Below, one piece after another: positions 44,157 to 55,109 of a DNA stretch of 64,000 bases (its first letter is position 1; the number at the start of each line of letters is the position of its first letter). The notes below the pieces were generated by a model. It saw nothing but the letters and a program-made list of their open reading frames with translations. It did no database searches and was not told the DNA's origin. Made by a program: the position numbers and the translations under genes. The stretch covers positions 6,919,364-6,983,363 of the forward strand of contig NZ_LR134352.1 of NCBI RefSeq assembly GCF_900637185.1. The letters run 5' to 3'. Source of the DNA: Nocardia asteroides (lineage in GTDB: Bacteria > Actinomycetota > Actinomycetes > Mycobacteriales > Mycobacteriaceae).

Positions 44157-44585
44157 ATGACAGCGGAATTCGACCCGCACGATCTGCTCGCGGCCGCCAG
44201 GCTCGGCGTGCTCGCCACCATCAAGGCCGATGGCCGTCCCCAGCTGTCCCCGGTCACCCCCTATTACGACCGCGCGGCGGGCCGCATCTACGTCTCCATG
44301 ACCGAGGGCCGCGCCAAGACCGTCAACCTGCGCCGCGACCCGCGCGCCGCCCTCGAGGTCACCGCTCCCGACGGCTGGTCCTGGGCCACCGCCGAGGGCA
44401 CCGTCACCCTCACCGGCCCCGGCACCGACCCGAACGGCCCCGAGGTCGAAGCCCTCGTGGACTACTACCGCGCCGCCGCGGGCGAACACCCCGACTGGAC
44501 CGAATACCGCGACGTCATGGTCGCCGACCGCCGCGTCCTCATGACCCTGGCCGTCGACCACGTCTACGGCGCCAAGATCCGCTGA
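44157..44585 (+). CDS. PPOX-class F420/FMN-binding oxidoreductase
   Basis: A 142-residue split-beta-barrel flavin-type protein (LGVLATIKADGRPQLSPVTPYYD, VSMTEGRAKTVNLRRDPRAAL, each in the usual place for PPOX class F420-dependent enzymes). These small proteins bind F420 or FMN and reduce diverse substrates. ATG 44157 follows CAGAGGAG closely. It is a monocistronic gene opposite the Pro/Gln-rich protein gene. Confidence 0.82.
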   Translation: MTAEFDPHDLLAAARLGVLATIKADGRPQLSPVTPYYDRAAGRIYVSMTEGRAKTVNLRRDPRAALEVTAPDGWSWATAEGTVTLTGPGTDPNGPEVEALVDYYRAAAGEHPDWTEYRDVMVADRRVLMTLAVDHVYGAKIR

Positions 44586-44685
44586 CGCGGTAACCCGCTC
44601 GGCGCCAACGAGTCTCAGAGCTTTGCCAGGCGGGCTCGGTACCGTGGGCCGCACGTGCCCGCCCTTCACAGACAGGAGAAGCCGT

Positions 44686-44799
44686 TGCGGCGGCCCGGTC
44701 ACGCTGCGTATCGCGGGTGTCGACCACGCGGGCCACGCGGTCACCCACCGCGACGGTGGCCGGGTCACCGTGCGGGTCCGGCTCCTGGCTCCGGCCTGA
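44686..44799 (+). pseudogene. Possible C-terminal gene remnant
   Basis: A 37-codon stretch ending at TGA 44797-44799 reads like a protein C-terminus (GGPVTLRIAGVDHAGHAV, then GRVTVRVRLLAPA), with alternating beta-strand pattern, but has no start codon or ribosome binding site in its frame. It may be what is left of a deleted gene, or chance in GC-rich DNA. Confidence 0.25.
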
Positions 44800-44808
44800 G
44801 CTCGCGCG

Positions 44809-45624
44809 TCAGTCTTCCGGGGCGTCGAGGAACGCGGTGACCTCGGGCGCGAACCGTGGGTGCTTGATCGCCCCGAGGTGGGTGGTGTCCGGGTAGAGCA
44901 CCAGGCGGGCGCCGGGGATGCCCTCGGCGGTGTGCCGGAAGGTGTCGACGGAGTAGAACTCGTCGCGGTCACCGCCGATCACCAGGGTCGGTGCGGTGAT
45001 GGCGGCGAGTTCGCCGTCGACGTCGAAGGCGTCCTCGGCGCGCACGAACGCGAGGGTGTCGGCGGGATTCTTCGGTCGCACCAGCGGGTCGGCGAGCCAG
45101 GCGAAAGCGCTCACCAGCCGGCGCTTGACCGGCGACTCGATCCCCTGGGTGGCCAGGTGGTGCAGCGATCGCCTGCCCGCGGCGGCGGCCGTCGCGTACT
45201 GCATCTGCGATGCCCGCGCCTCGTCCTCGAGCCGATACCCCGACGACGCGATCACCAGCCGCCGCACCGCCGACGGATGATCCGCGGCGAGCTGCAAGGC
45301 CAGCGACCCACCCGAGGAGATACCCAGCACGTCCACCGGCCCGCCGAACTCGGCCGCCAGTCCCTCCGCGTGCTCCCGCGCGATATCGGCCATGGTCGTC
45401 CCCACCGCCATCCCCGGCGCCCGGTTCACCGCGTACACCCGGAAGTGCCGCGCCAACGGCGCCAGCGTCTTCACCTCCGACTTCCGGATCCACCCCGTCG
45501 GATTCGCGTGATCGGGCATGAACCATCGCAGGAACACCAGCGGCCGCCCCGCCCCGAACGCCAGATACGGCATCCCGTGCTCGAGCACACCCTCAGTGAC
45601 CTCGAACCCCTGCACTTCAGCCAC
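44809..45624 (-). CDS. Alpha/beta-hydrolase
   Basis: A 271-residue alpha/beta-hydrolase. The nucleophile elbow is GISSGG (Ser near residue 103), the acid is in GGDRDEFY and the His in PDTTHLG near the C-terminus. The substrate is not predictable. I prefer GTG 45624 because GGAGGG lies 6 bases before it; an ATG at 45651 would add nine residues. It follows the tuf terminator on the same strand, so it has its own promoter. Confidence 0.83.
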   Translation of the reverse strand: MAEVQGFEVTEGVLEHGMPYLAFGAGRPLVFLRWFMPDHANPTGWIRKSEVKTLAPLARHFRVYAVNRAPGMAVGTTMADIAREHAEGLAAEFGGPVDVLGISSGGSLALQLAADHPSAVRRLVIASSGYRLEDEARASQMQYATAAAAGRRSLHHLATQGIESPVKRRLVSAFAWLADPLVRPKNPADTLAFVRAEDAFDVDGELAAITAPTLVIGGDRDEFYSVDTFRHTAEGIPGARLVLYPDTTHLGAIKHPRFAPEVTAFLDAPED

Positions 45625-45725
45625 GCGCCACCCTCCGATCCGGACCAGCAATTGCCCTGGACGCTACCGACCCCGGCGGCGCGACACGATGACCCCCGAG
45701 GTCACGGCCGCGCCGGAAAACGCCG

Positions 45726-45759
45726 AACGGCGCCGCTCCCCGGGGGGAGCGACGCCGTT
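45726..45759 (-). terminator. Intrinsic terminator of the str operon (after tuf)
   Basis: Two 16-base arms (45726-45741 and 45744-45759) pair at 15 of 16 positions around a 2-base loop. TTTT follows on the minus strand 4 bases later. It begins 22 bases after the tuf stop. Confidence 0.8.
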
Positions 45760-45781
45760 GCGGTGTCAGTGATTCAGGAAA

Positions 45782-46972
45782 TCACTTGATGATCTTGGTG
45801 ACGCGACCGGCACCGACGGTGCGGCCACCCTCACGGATCGCGAAACGCAGGCCCTCGTCCATGGCGACCGGCTGGATCAGCTTGACGGACATCTCGGTGT
45901 TGTCACCGGGCATGACCATCTCGGTGCCCTCGGGCAGGGTCACAACGCCCGTCACGTCAGTCGTACGGAAGTAGAACTGCGGACGGTAGTTGTTGAAGAA
46001 CGGGGTGTGGCGGCCGCCCTCGTCCTTCGACAGGATGTACGCCTGGCCCTCGAACTCGGTGTGCGGGGTGGTGGTGCCCGGCTTCACGACAACCTGGCCG
46101 CGCTCCACGTCCTCGCGCTTGATGCCACGAACCAGCAGACCGACGTTGTCGCCCGCCTGGCCCTGGTCGAGCAGCTTGCGGAACATCTCGATACCGGTGA
46201 CCGTGGTCTTGGTCTTCTCCGGACGGATGCCGACGATCTCGACTTCCTCGTTCACGTTCACGATGCCGCGCTCGACGCGACCGGTGACGACGGTGCCACG
46301 ACCGGTGATCGTGAAGACGTCCTCGACCGGCATCAGGAAGGGGAGCTCGGTCTCACGGACCGGGTCCGGGATCGACTCGTCGACGGCAGCCATCAGCTCG
46401 AGGACCGAGTCGGCCCACTTCTGATCGCCCTCGAGGGCCTTCAGACCGGAGACACGCACGACCGGCGCGTCCTCGTCGAACTCCTGCGAGGCCAGCAGCT
46501 CGCGGACCTCCATCTCGACGAGCTCGAGGATCTCCTCGTCGTCGACCATGTCCGACTTGTTCAGCGCGACCAGGATGTAGGGCACGCCGACCTGGCGGGC
46601 GAGCAGCACGTGCTCGCGGGTCTGCGGCATCGGGCCGTCGGTGGCGGCGACCACGAGGATGGCGCCGTCCATCTGGGCCGCACCGGTGATCATGTTCTTG
46701 ATGTAGTCGGCGTGACCCGGGGCGTCGACGTGCGCGTAGTGGCGCTTCTCCGTCTGGTACTCGACGTGGGAGATGTTGATCGTGATACCACGAGCCTTCT
46801 CCTCCGGCGCCTTGTCGATCTGATCGAACGCGAACGCGGCGTTCAGATCCGGGTACTTGTCAGCCAGCACCTTGGTGATCGCGGCAGTCAGCGTGGTCTT
46901 GCCGTGGTCGACGTGACCAATGGTGCCGATGTTGACGTGGGGCTTCGTCCGCTCGAACTTCGCCTTCGCCAC
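45782..46972 (-). CDS. tuf: Elongation factor Tu
   Basis: A 396-residue EF-Tu, which delivers aminoacyl-tRNA to the ribosome. GTPase motifs are G1 GHVDHGKTT, switch I ARGITI, G3 DAPGHADY and G4 NKSD; domain 2 and 3 signatures [13 protein letters not shown] and [13 protein letters not shown] are present. It is last in rpsL-rpsG-fusA-tuf, 114 bases after fusA, and is followed by a strong terminator. Confidence 0.98.
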   Translation of the reverse strand: MAKAKFERTKPHVNIGTIGHVDHGKTTLTAAITKVLADKYPDLNAAFAFDQIDKAPEEKARGITINISHVEYQTEKRHYAHVDAPGHADYIKNMITGAAQMDGAILVVAATDGPMPQTREHVLLARQVGVPYILVALNKSDMVDDEEILELVEMEVRELLASQEFDEDAPVVRVSGLKALEGDQKWADSVLELMAAVDESIPDPVRETELPFLMPVEDVFTITGRGTVVTGRVERGIVNVNEEVEIVGIRPEKTKTTVTGIEMFRKLLDQGQAGDNVGLLVRGIKREDVERGQVVVKPGTTTPHTEFEGQAYILSKDEGGRHTPFFNNYRPQFYFRTTDVTGVVTLPEGTEMVMPGDNTEMSVKLIQPVAMDEGLRFAIREGGRTVGAGRVTKIIK

Positions 46973-47086
46973 TGTTGTCCTCCTGGACTAGTTAGTGCGT
47001 GCTTTTTTGCAGCAGTGCGGTTATTAAAGGGGGTCGTGCTGACGCCCGGTTGCCGGGGCCAAGCGTACTTGGCCCCGGCAAGCGAA

Positions 47087-49189
47087 TTACTCGCCGGTCG
47101 CCTTGGCGATGATCTCCTTGGACACGTTGGCCGGAACCTCCGCGTACTGGGCGAACACCATGGAGTAGTTCGCGCGACCCTGGGTCTTCGACCGCAGGTC
47201 ACCGATGTAGCCGAACATCTCCGAGAGCGGAACCAGCGCCTTGACGACACGGGCACCACTGCGTTCCTCCATGGCCTGGATCTGGCCACGGCGGGAGTTG
47301 AGGTCGCCGATCACGTCGCCCATGTAATCCTCGGGCGTGATGACCTCGACCGCCATGAGCGGCTCGAGGATCACCGGACCGGCCTTACGGGCCGCTTCCT
47401 TGAGGGCCTGCGAGCCCGCGATCTTGAACGCCATTTCCGACGAGTCGACGTCGTGGTAGGCGCCGTCGAGCAGGGTGACCTTCAGGTTCACCAGCGGGTA
47501 GCCGGCGAGCACGCCGTACTGCATGGCGTCCTGGGCACCCGCGTCGACCGACGGGATGTACTCACGGGGCACGCGACCACCGGAGACCTTGTTCTCGAAC
47601 TCGTAGTGCGCGCCGTCCTCGCCGACGAAGGGCTCGACCGCGATGATGACCTTCGCGAACTGGCCGGAGCCACCCGTCTGCTTCTTGTGCGTGAACTCGA
47701 GCTTCTCGACGGCCTTGGTGATCGTCTCACGGTAGGCCACCTGCGGCTTACCGACGTTCGCCTCGACCTTGAACTCGCGCTTCATGCGGTCGACGAGGAT
47801 GTCGAGGTGGAGCTCGCCCATGCCGCCGATGACGGTCTGGCCGGTCTCGGCATCCAGCTTGACCGAGAACGTCGGGTCTTCGCGCGCCAGCTTCTGGATC
47901 GCGGTGCCGAGCTTCTCCTGGTCGGACTTGGTCTTGGGCTCGATCGAGACCTCGATGACCGGGTCCGGGAACGTCATCGACTCGAGGACGACCTGATTCT
48001 GCGGGTCCGAGAGGGTGTCACCGGTGGTGGTGTCCTTCAGACCGATCACGGCGTAGATGTGACCGGCCGAGGCCGTGGTGACCGGGTTCTCCTTGTTGGA
48101 GTGCATCTGGAACAGCTTGCCCAGGCGCTCCTTCTTGCCCTTGGTCGAGTTGACGACCTGCGAGCCGGAGTCGACCTTGCCCGAGTACACGCGGACGTAG
48201 GTGAGCTCACCGAAGAACGGGTGCACCGCGATCTTGAACGCCAGCGCCGCGAACGGCTCGTCGACGTTCGGCTTGCGGGTGACGAGCTCCTCTTCCTTGC
48301 CGGGCACGTGGCCGGTGGTGGCCTCGACGTCCAGCGGGGAGGGCAGGTAGTCGATGACCGCGTCGAGCATGGGCTGCACGCCCTTGTTCTTGAACGCGGA
48401 ACCGCACAGCACCGGGTACAGCTCGGAGTTGACCGTCATCTTGCGGATGGCGCCCTTGATCTCCTCGATCGAGAGCTCCTCACCGCCGAAGAACTTCTCC
48501 AGCAGCGCCTCGTCGGACTCCGCGACGGTCTCCAGCAGTTCCTGGCGGTACTGCTCGGCCTTGTCCTTCAGATCGGCCGGGATCTCGATGACCTCGTACT
48601 CTTCACCGAGCTTGGTCTCGCCCTTCCAGACCTTGGCGTTGTTCTCGACCAGGTCGACGATGCCCTCGAAGTCGTTCTCGGCACCGATCGGAAGCTGGAT
48701 CACCAGCGGCTTGGCGCCGAGGCGGTCCTTGATGGTCTGCACGGTGAAGTAGAAGTCCGCACCGAGCTTGTCCATCTTGTTGACGAAGCAGATACGCGGC
48801 ACGTCGTACTTGTCGGCCTGACGCCACACCTGCTCGGACTGCGGCTCGACACCCTCTTTGCCGTCGAACACGGCGACAGCACCATCGAGCACGCGCAGCG
48901 AACGCTCCACCTCGACGGTGAAGTCGACGTGCCCGGGGGTGTCGATGATGTTGATCTGGTTGTCTTTCCAGAAACAGGTGGTAGCGGCGGAGGTGATGGT
49001 GATACCACGCTCCTGCTCCTGCTCCATCCAGTCCATCGTGGCGGCGCCGTCGTGGACCTCACCGATCTTGTACGTGATACCGGTGTAGAAGAGGATGCGT
49101 TCGGTAGTGGTGGTCTTGCCCGCATCGATGTGGGCCATGATGCCGATGTTGCGGACCTTGTTCAGGTCGGTGAGCACGTCCTGTGCCAC
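47087..49189 (-). CDS. fusA: Elongation factor G (canonical)
   Basis: A 700-residue EF-G, the translocase of protein synthesis. Motifs include [19 protein letters not shown], the intact switch [26 protein letters not shown] and the domain IV segment [19 protein letters not shown]. It is third in the str operon, 150 bases after rpsG. Compared with the paralog at 40868-42952 it keeps the switch I arginine. Confidence 0.98.
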   Translation of the reverse strand: MAQDVLTDLNKVRNIGIMAHIDAGKTTTTERILFYTGITYKIGEVHDGAATMDWMEQEQERGITITSAATTCFWKDNQINIIDTPGHVDFTVEVERSLRVLDGAVAVFDGKEGVEPQSEQVWRQADKYDVPRICFVNKMDKLGADFYFTVQTIKDRLGAKPLVIQLPIGAENDFEGIVDLVENNAKVWKGETKLGEEYEVIEIPADLKDKAEQYRQELLETVAESDEALLEKFFGGEELSIEEIKGAIRKMTVNSELYPVLCGSAFKNKGVQPMLDAVIDYLPSPLDVEATTGHVPGKEEELVTRKPNVDEPFAALAFKIAVHPFFGELTYVRVYSGKVDSGSQVVNSTKGKKERLGKLFQMHSNKENPVTTASAGHIYAVIGLKDTTTGDTLSDPQNQVVLESMTFPDPVIEVSIEPKTKSDQEKLGTAIQKLAREDPTFSVKLDAETGQTVIGGMGELHLDILVDRMKREFKVEANVGKPQVAYRETITKAVEKLEFTHKKQTGGSGQFAKVIIAVEPFVGEDGAHYEFENKVSGGRVPREYIPSVDAGAQDAMQYGVLAGYPLVNLKVTLLDGAYHDVDSSEMAFKIAGSQALKEAARKAGPVILEPLMAVEVITPEDYMGDVIGDLNSRRGQIQAMEERSGARVVKALVPLSEMFGYIGDLRSKTQGRANYSMVFAQYAEVPANVSKEIIAKATGE

Positions 49190-49339
49190 GGAAATCTTCC
49201 CCGCTCGTTAGCTAGTTGGGATTCTCGGGAACGACCCTGGTTCGGGTCGTCACAATGTCAACGCCGGGGGCGGCACCGAAGTGCCGCGTCCCGACTGAAA
49301 GCCTTCCGGCGCCGACACTAGCGACGGGCCGGGCGGCAA

Positions 49340-49810
49340 TCACCAGCGGTAGTGCGCGAAGGCCCGGTTCGACTCGGCCATCTTGTGGGTGTCCTCGCGA
49401 CGCTTCACCGAAGCGCCGAGGCCGTTGCTGGCGTCGAGGAGCTCGTTGGCGAGACGCTCGACCATGGTCTTCTCGCGACGGGCGCGGGAGTAGCTGACCA
49501 GCCAGCGCAGCGCGAGGGTGTTGGCGCGGCCCGGACGGACCTCGACCGGCACCTGGTAGGTGGCGCCACCGACACGACGGGGCTTCACCTCGAGGGCGGG
49601 CTTGACGTTGTCCAGCGCGCGCTTGAGGGTGACGACCGGATCGGTGCCGGTCTTCTCGCGCGCCTGCTCCAGGGCACCGTAGACGATGCGCTCGGCGGTG
49701 GACTTCTTACCGTCCAGCAGGATCTTGTTGACCAGCTGAGTGACCAGCGGCGACCCGTAGACCGGGTCGTTGATCAGCGGACGCTTGGGTGCGGGGCCCT
49801 TGCGTGGCAT
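49340..49810 (-). CDS. rpsG: 30S ribosomal protein S7
   Basis: A 156-residue S7 ([10 protein letters not shown] start, [20 protein letters not shown] block and the C-terminal FAHYRW), the primary binder of the 3' domain of 16S rRNA. Full length; separated from rpsL by a single base, so the two are translationally coupled. Confidence 0.98.
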   Translation of the reverse strand: MPRKGPAPKRPLINDPVYGSPLVTQLVNKILLDGKKSTAERIVYGALEQAREKTGTDPVVTLKRALDNVKPALEVKPRRVGGATYQVPVEVRPGRANTLALRWLVSYSRARREKTMVERLANELLDASNGLGASVKRREDTHKMAESNRAFAHYRW

Positions 49811-49811
49811 A

Positions 49812-50186
49812 TCAGCTCTTCTCCTTCTTGGCGCCGTAGCGGCTGCGGGCCTGCTTGCGGTTCTTCACACCCTGGGTGTCGAGCGAGCCACGGATGATCT
49901 TGTAGCGGACACCGGGGAGGTCCTTCACACGACCGCCGCGCACGAGCACCATCGAGTGCTCCTGCAGGTTGTGGCCTTCACCGGGGATGTACGCCGTGAC
50001 CTCGACTGCGCTGGTCAGGCGAACACGCGCGACCTTACGGAGCGCGGAGTTCGGCTTCTTGGGGGTGGTGGTGTACACGCGAGTGCACACGCCACGACGC
50101 TGCGGGCTCCCCTTCAGGGCCGCAGTCTTGGTCTTGGAGACCTTGTCGCGGCGACCCTTGCGGACCAGCTGGTTGATGGTTGGCAT
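49812..50186 (-). CDS. rpsL: 30S ribosomal protein S12
   Basis: A 124-residue S12 ([46 protein letters not shown] in two blocks). S12 monitors decoding. Lys43 and Lys88, the residues changed in streptomycin-resistant mutants, are both wild type. First gene of the str operon; the promoter must lie in 50187-50470, where a -10-like TATGTT occurs on the minus strand near 50237 but I see no clear -35. Confidence 0.98.
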   Translation of the reverse strand: MPTINQLVRKGRRDKVSKTKTAALKGSPQRRGVCTRVYTTTPKKPNSALRKVARVRLTSAVEVTAYIPGEGHNLQEHSMVLVRGGRVKDLPGVRYKIIRGSLDTQGVKNRKQARSRYGAKKEKS

Positions 50187-50470
50187 AGACCGGCTTTCCT
50201 TATTGGTAATTGCGGCTTGTTTTGCGGTGGGCAGAACATATGTCTTCAGTTCATCGAGCTTTCACTCGCACGTCCGACCGTGTTTCCGTTGACCCGCGGT
50301 CGGGCGTGTCGCGCGCAGCTCAGGGCCCTTTTTCTGGGCACGCTGGAACGTTCCGGCCGCTTTCGCTGGCCTACGTTCACGCACGAACTTGCCCGTAGCA
50401 ATCCGGGCACAGGGATCCACGATACCCGCGTGCCCGAAACGGGGTCAAAGCGGGGGCCGGGCCAGGGGCT

Positions 50471-51034
50471 CTACCGGGCCCGATTCAGGGTCAGTTCGAC
50501 GAGCTTGGCCGCCACCGGGCACGGGTCCGGGTGCGCCGAGCCCGCCCGGTAGTTGATCCACCACCCGACGATGCCCGCGTCGGCGGCCTTGGCGCTCACC
50601 CCGCACGAGTCGGGATCGCCCGGCCTGCGGATCTGGACGGCCGAGGCGCCCTGGATCGTGGTGATCGACGACTCGTAGCCGAGTTTCTGATAGGTCTGCC
50701 GTTCCACGTTGAGGGAGCCGTGCTCGAACCAGTTCAACGTCAGCTTCGCGTTACCGCCGGGAGCGCCTTGCACATCCCACATGCACACCGCGCCGACGAA
50801 CGAGCCGCGGAAACTCGCGTCGCCCCCGACCGCCTCGGCCATCTGCCCCTCGGTCAGCACTTCGCATTCCCGGAGCAGCTTGTCGAAATCCATGTTCACC
50901 ACGCCCTCGTTGCCGCCGCCCTCGCCGACCGCGGCCGGCGATCCCGGCACGGTGCGGCCACAGCCCGCGGCGGTGCTACCCACCGCGACCAGCGCGAGCA
51001 CGATCGCCGCCACGCGCGTCCTCGCCCGCGTCAC
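50471..51034 (-). CDS. DUF3558 lipoprotein
   Basis: A 187-residue secreted lipoprotein: hydrophobic signal at 8-24 and lipobox TAAGC with Cys25. The body has the DUF3558 layout with conserved cysteines (LLRECEVL, GAVCMWDV, DSCGVSA, DPCPVAA). DUF3558 proteins are envelope lipoproteins typical of mycobacteria and nocardiae, of unknown role. Its ATG overlaps the stop of the upstream paralog (ATGA, 51031-51034). Confidence 0.85.
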   Translation of the reverse strand: MTRARTRVAAIVLALVAVGSTAAGCGRTVPGSPAAVGEGGGNEGVVNMDFDKLLRECEVLTEGQMAEAVGGDASFRGSFVGAVCMWDVQGAPGGNAKLTLNWFEHGSLNVERQTYQKLGYESSITTIQGASAVQIRRPGDPDSCGVSAKAADAGIVGWWINYRAGSAHPDPCPVAAKLVELTLNRAR

Positions 51035-51555
51035 TGCATCCGCCCCAGGGTCAGTTCCGCGAGTTGCCTGGCCGCGTCACACGGGCCACGGCCCGGCGCG
51101 GTGTACCCGAAGGTGGACCACTCGAAGAAGTCGTCGCCGAGACCGATGGCGAAGTCGCAGGTGGTGGTGCCGTAGCTGGTGCCGTGAGATTGAAATCCGG
51201 TACGGCCCTGCAGCGTTACCGTCTCGGTGACGCGGTCCTTCGATTGCACCCACGCCCGCTCTCGATCGATCGGGCTGCCGCGATAGGAGGCGAAGGTCAC
51301 CACCGCGGAGTCCAGGCCCGCCGACTGCCAGTTGCAACCGACCGAGTTCCGGAACACCGCCGAGACCTGCGACAGCCTGGCGATGGAGCGCACCTCGTCG
51401 TCGTTGACATGCCCGCACTCCCCGACGAACGGCCCCAGCGCGGCGACCTTCTGCGGCGTCCGCGCGGGCCCCGACGAGTCGTCGGAGTCGCCCGATCCGC
51501 AGCCGACGAGTGCCACGCACGCCAGCCCGATCGCCACCGCAGGTTTGAACCGCAT
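51031..51555 (-). CDS. DUF3558 lipoprotein, first of an overlapping pair
   Basis: A 174-residue lipoprotein with signal LACVALVGC (lipidated Cys19) and the DUF3558 pattern (GECGHVNDDEV, VGCNWQS, TTCDFAIG, GPCDAARQLAELTLGRMQ). It shares the ending AxxLxELTLxR with the next gene, so the two are tandem duplicates. ATG 51555 gives a proper signal peptide; a longer upstream frame is not credible. Confidence 0.85.
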   Translation of the reverse strand: MRFKPAVAIGLACVALVGCGSGDSDDSSGPARTPQKVAALGPFVGECGHVNDDEVRSIARLSQVSAVFRNSVGCNWQSAGLDSAVVTFASYRGSPIDRERAWVQSKDRVTETVTLQGRTGFQSHGTSYGTTTCDFAIGLGDDFFEWSTFGYTAPGRGPCDAARQLAELTLGRMQ

Positions 51556-51856
51556 AGCCGAAACTCTACCCAGTGCGCCGGAGTCGGGCCGTAACCGACA
51601 GTGCGGGGTCGCACCCGCCCCACCACCCCGCCGGGGCGACACCGTCAGCTCGTCGCGTACCTCCTTGCCGCGGTGCAGGTCCTGCGTTAGCCTGAACCGG
51701 CAGGGGGATTCGAAAGAGCTTTTCGGCGAACAACTTTCGCCAGAATTCCGCTGCTTGTTCCGGGGGGGACCATTCAGGTGGTTCTGTTTCGGATGCGCAC
51801 CGCGTGGCCTGCGAGGATTCGTCGGCCGCGCACATCGAAACAAGGGGGAATTTCAC
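51556..51856. other. Divergent promoter region
   Basis: A stretch of 301 bases between the DUF3558 pair (minus) and the small secreted protein gene (plus). It contains a recognisable plus-strand promoter (51665-51693) and otherwise nothing I can identify. Confidence 0.5.
51665..51693 (+). promoter_or_regulatory. Predicted promoter of the small secreted protein gene
   Basis: TTGCCG (51665-51670) and TAGCCT (51688-51693) with a 17-base spacer, about 160 bases before the start codon. The long leader is unexplained. Confidence 0.4.
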
Positions 51857-52090
51857 ATGAAGAAGAACATCGGGCGAATTGTCGTCGCCGCCACTCTCGC
51901 CGGTCTGGCCTTGACGTCGATCGGCATCAGCACCGCTTCCGCCGTCGGCGGCGTTCGCGGTATCTACGACACCCATGGCGAATGCCTGCGCGAGGGGCGG
52001 GCGAAGTACATGGACGGCCGCAACGACGCCTTCTTCTGCAAGCAGCTTCCGGACGGGCGTTTCGCGCTGCTCGCGCCGTCTTCGCCGTAG
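51857..52090 (+). CDS. Small secreted protein of unknown function
   Basis: A 77-residue precursor with a textbook signal peptide: MKKNIGR, a hydrophobic core and a TASA cleavage site after residue 29. The mature form has about 48 residues and two cysteines (GECLREG and FFCKQL) that could form one disulfide. AGGGGGAA precedes the ATG by about 6 bases. Not recognised; the size and disulfide fit a small exported binding or toxin-like protein, but nothing proves it. Confidence 0.72.
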   Translation: MKKNIGRIVVAATLAGLALTSIGISTASAVGGVRGIYDTHGECLREGRAKYMDGRNDAFFCKQLPDGRFALLAPSSP

Positions 52091-52127
52091 TTCCCGCCGA
52101 GTCGGCACAGCAGGGGCCCGCAGGCAC

Positions 52128-53276
<1,149 letters not shown>

Positions 53277-53322
53277 CTAGGAAATCCCGCAGCGGCCCAC
53301 CTGGGCAACTACATCACCGAAC

Positions 53323-53372
53323 GGTGGACAGGCTGACACGAGAAGCTACCTGCACGGCCTCGATGGTGGACA
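53323..53372. promoter_or_regulatory. Direct repeats GGTGGACA in the hppD/AsnC promoter region
   Basis: Identical octamers at 53323-53330 and 53365-53372 are 42 bases apart, four turns of DNA, so they face the same side. Such phasing fits Lrp/AsnC binding. Confidence 0.35.
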
Positions 53373-53413
53373 ATTTGAATAGCACCCGACCGCGAGCGCA
53401 CGGAGGTCTCTCG

Positions 53414-53929
53414 ATGCGGACGCCAGCGAAACTGGACGAACTCGATCTCGCGATCCTCGCCGCGATGCACCAGTTCCAGAAGGCCGGAATCCTGGAGCTG
53501 TCGCGGCGCACGAAGGTGGCGCGGGCGACGGTGCAGGCGCGGATCAACCGGATGGAGGAATCCGGGGTGATCGCCTCCTACGACCCCCAGATCGACGTCA
53601 CCGCGGCCGGCTTCGACGTGCAGGCCTTCGTGACGCTGGAGATCGCGCAGGGCGCGCTGGACACGGTCAGCGCCGAGCTCGCGGCGATTCCCGGCGTGCT
53701 CGAGGCCTATGCCACCACCGGCTCCGGCGACGTGCTGTGCCGCATCGGCGCCGACTCACACGCCGGACTCCAGGCGGTCCTGCTCAGCATCGATCGGACC
53801 GGGTCGGTGGTGCGCTCGCACAGCGTGATCGTGCTGTCCACGGTGATCGCCCGGCGCACCATGCCGCTGCTGCACACCCTGACTCCCACCGGCACCGCTA
53901 AGGCCCCCGCCTACCGCGACCAGCGCTGA
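53414..53929 (+). CDS. Lrp/AsnC-family regulator, likely of hppD
   Basis: A 171-residue protein. The HTH is at ~residues 8-50 (LDELDLAILAAMHQ, then RRTKVARATVQARINRMEESGVI in two blocks), followed by the RAM ligand/oligomer domain (FVTLEIAQGALD, AYATTGSGDVLCRIGADSH). Members bind amino acids; with hppD next door, tyrosine or phenylalanine is likely. I start it at ATG 53414, which has GGAGG 7 bases upstream; the frame is open for 30 more codons without support. Confidence 0.87.
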   Translation: MRTPAKLDELDLAILAAMHQFQKAGILELSRRTKVARATVQARINRMEESGVIASYDPQIDVTAAGFDVQAFVTLEIAQGALDTVSAELAAIPGVLEAYATTGSGDVLCRIGADSHAGLQAVLLSIDRTGSVVRSHSVIVLSTVIARRTMPLLHTLTPTGTAKAPAYRDQR

Positions 53930-53934
53930 GGCGG

Positions 53935-55047
53935 TCACGGCCGCACGTCGGCGCCGGGGGCCAGGATCTCCACCGCGGGCGTGGACTCGGGTTCGAGGAA
54001 GGCGAGCAGGGCGGCGGCCTCCGATTCGACCTGGGCCGCTTCGGCTGTGGTCCAGGCGCGCAGCGGGCTGACGCGCAGGCGGGCGGTGCCGGATTTGACG
54101 AAGACCTTGTAGAGGCCGGCGAGATAGCCGTCGACGAGGACGGGCGAGACCGCGGACGCGAAGGTGCGCAGCGGGGGCGCGGAGGAATCGCCGATGACCC
54201 GGCTGCGGTCCTGATGCGAGAGCAGCAGGTTGTCGTACCAGCCGAGCAGCCGCACCGGCGCGGGCAGTTCCGGGTCGGCCAGCGGCAGGTCGGCGGCGTC
54301 GTAGAGGGTGCGGCCGCGCTCGTCGGTGTAGGTGCGGACGCGGTCGCCGAGGTCGGCCACGGCCTGCTTCATCGCGGGCAGTTTCGACCAGACCTGCATG
54401 TCCATGGTGCTCGCCGGCCCGAACGCGCGCAGGTAGCGCAGGATGAGTTCGGCCACCGGGTAGCCGGGGTCGAGCGGCAGGCCGAGCCACGGTTGCACCC
54501 GCGACCACACCGGCTTGCTGTTGTCGCGCCACCGGCCGCGCGGCGGCGTCTGCAGGACGGGCAGTTGATAGAGCCAGGTCTGCACGATGGCGCCGGGATC
54601 GCGGTCGGGATAGATCCGGGCCGCCGCGACGCGCAGGTCGGCAGCCGATACCGGCTCCTCGCCCAGGACCTCCTCGCCGTGCGCGCGCACCTCCTCGGGG
54701 TCGAGCCCGACCGTCGCGCCGTAGTTGAAGCCCTTGCGGAACGGCACCTTCTCCAGCTCCGGCTGGATGTGCGGGGCGATCCGGACCGCGTCGGGCGGGG
54801 TGACCAGGTGGATGGTGCCGCGCATCAGCGTGATGCGGACCAGCGAGCGATCCTCGAGGCCCGTCGACACCGTCGCCGGGTCGAAGCCGGCGATGCGGCT
54901 CCACAATCCGATGAACGGCGGCGGGACGTCCTGGGCCTGGAGGCCGACGAGGTGGTCGCACATCCGCGGAACCGTCAGCGCCGAACGCTCCAGCAGGTGC
55001 TGGCGGGCCAGCAGGGTGCGGTTGAGCACCCGATTCGACAGCTGCAT
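53935..55047 (-). CDS. Winged-helix DNA-binding protein, HTH_42 family (AlkZ/YcaQ-like)
   Basis: A 370-residue protein of the HTH_42 family. The N-terminal DHLVGLQAQDVPPPFIGLWSR contains the QxQ motif (Gln-Ala-Gln, ~residues 37-39) that is catalytic in AlkZ, a glycosylase that unhooks interstrand crosslinks made by azinomycin. YcaQ-type members have QxD instead. Central LVRITLMRGTIHLV and C-terminal VDGYLAGLYKV (around residue 310) are also family features. Whether this copy is a glycosylase is not known. AAGGAG lies 4 bases before the ATG. It converges on the AsnC gene with 5 bases between stops. Confidence 0.8.
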   Translation of the reverse strand: MQLSNRVLNRTLLARQHLLERSALTVPRMCDHLVGLQAQDVPPPFIGLWSRIAGFDPATVSTGLEDRSLVRITLMRGTIHLVTPPDAVRIAPHIQPELEKVPFRKGFNYGATVGLDPEEVRAHGEEVLGEEPVSAADLRVAAARIYPDRDPGAIVQTWLYQLPVLQTPPRGRWRDNSKPVWSRVQPWLGLPLDPGYPVAELILRYLRAFGPASTMDMQVWSKLPAMKQAVADLGDRVRTYTDERGRTLYDAADLPLADPELPAPVRLLGWYDNLLLSHQDRSRVIGDSSAPPLRTFASAVSPVLVDGYLAGLYKVFVKSGTARLRVSPLRAWTTAEAAQVESEAAALLAFLEPESTPAVEILAPGADVRP

Positions 55048-55109
55048 GGCACTCCTTCGACGGCCGGTGTCGCGCCGACGATACCGGCGCGCACCGACAC
55101 CGGCGCGGC

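Noticed and set aside
46007..49321. An 1104-codon plus-strand frame opposite tuf and fusA
   Set aside because: Antisense shadow of two highly conserved translation factor genes; the translation is low-complexity Leu/Val/Asp/Arg-rich.
51681..51698. GTTAGCCTGAACC resembling an IdeR iron box
   Set aside because: The second half is out of register by one base with the 19-bp consensus, and it overlaps a better-fitting -10 element.
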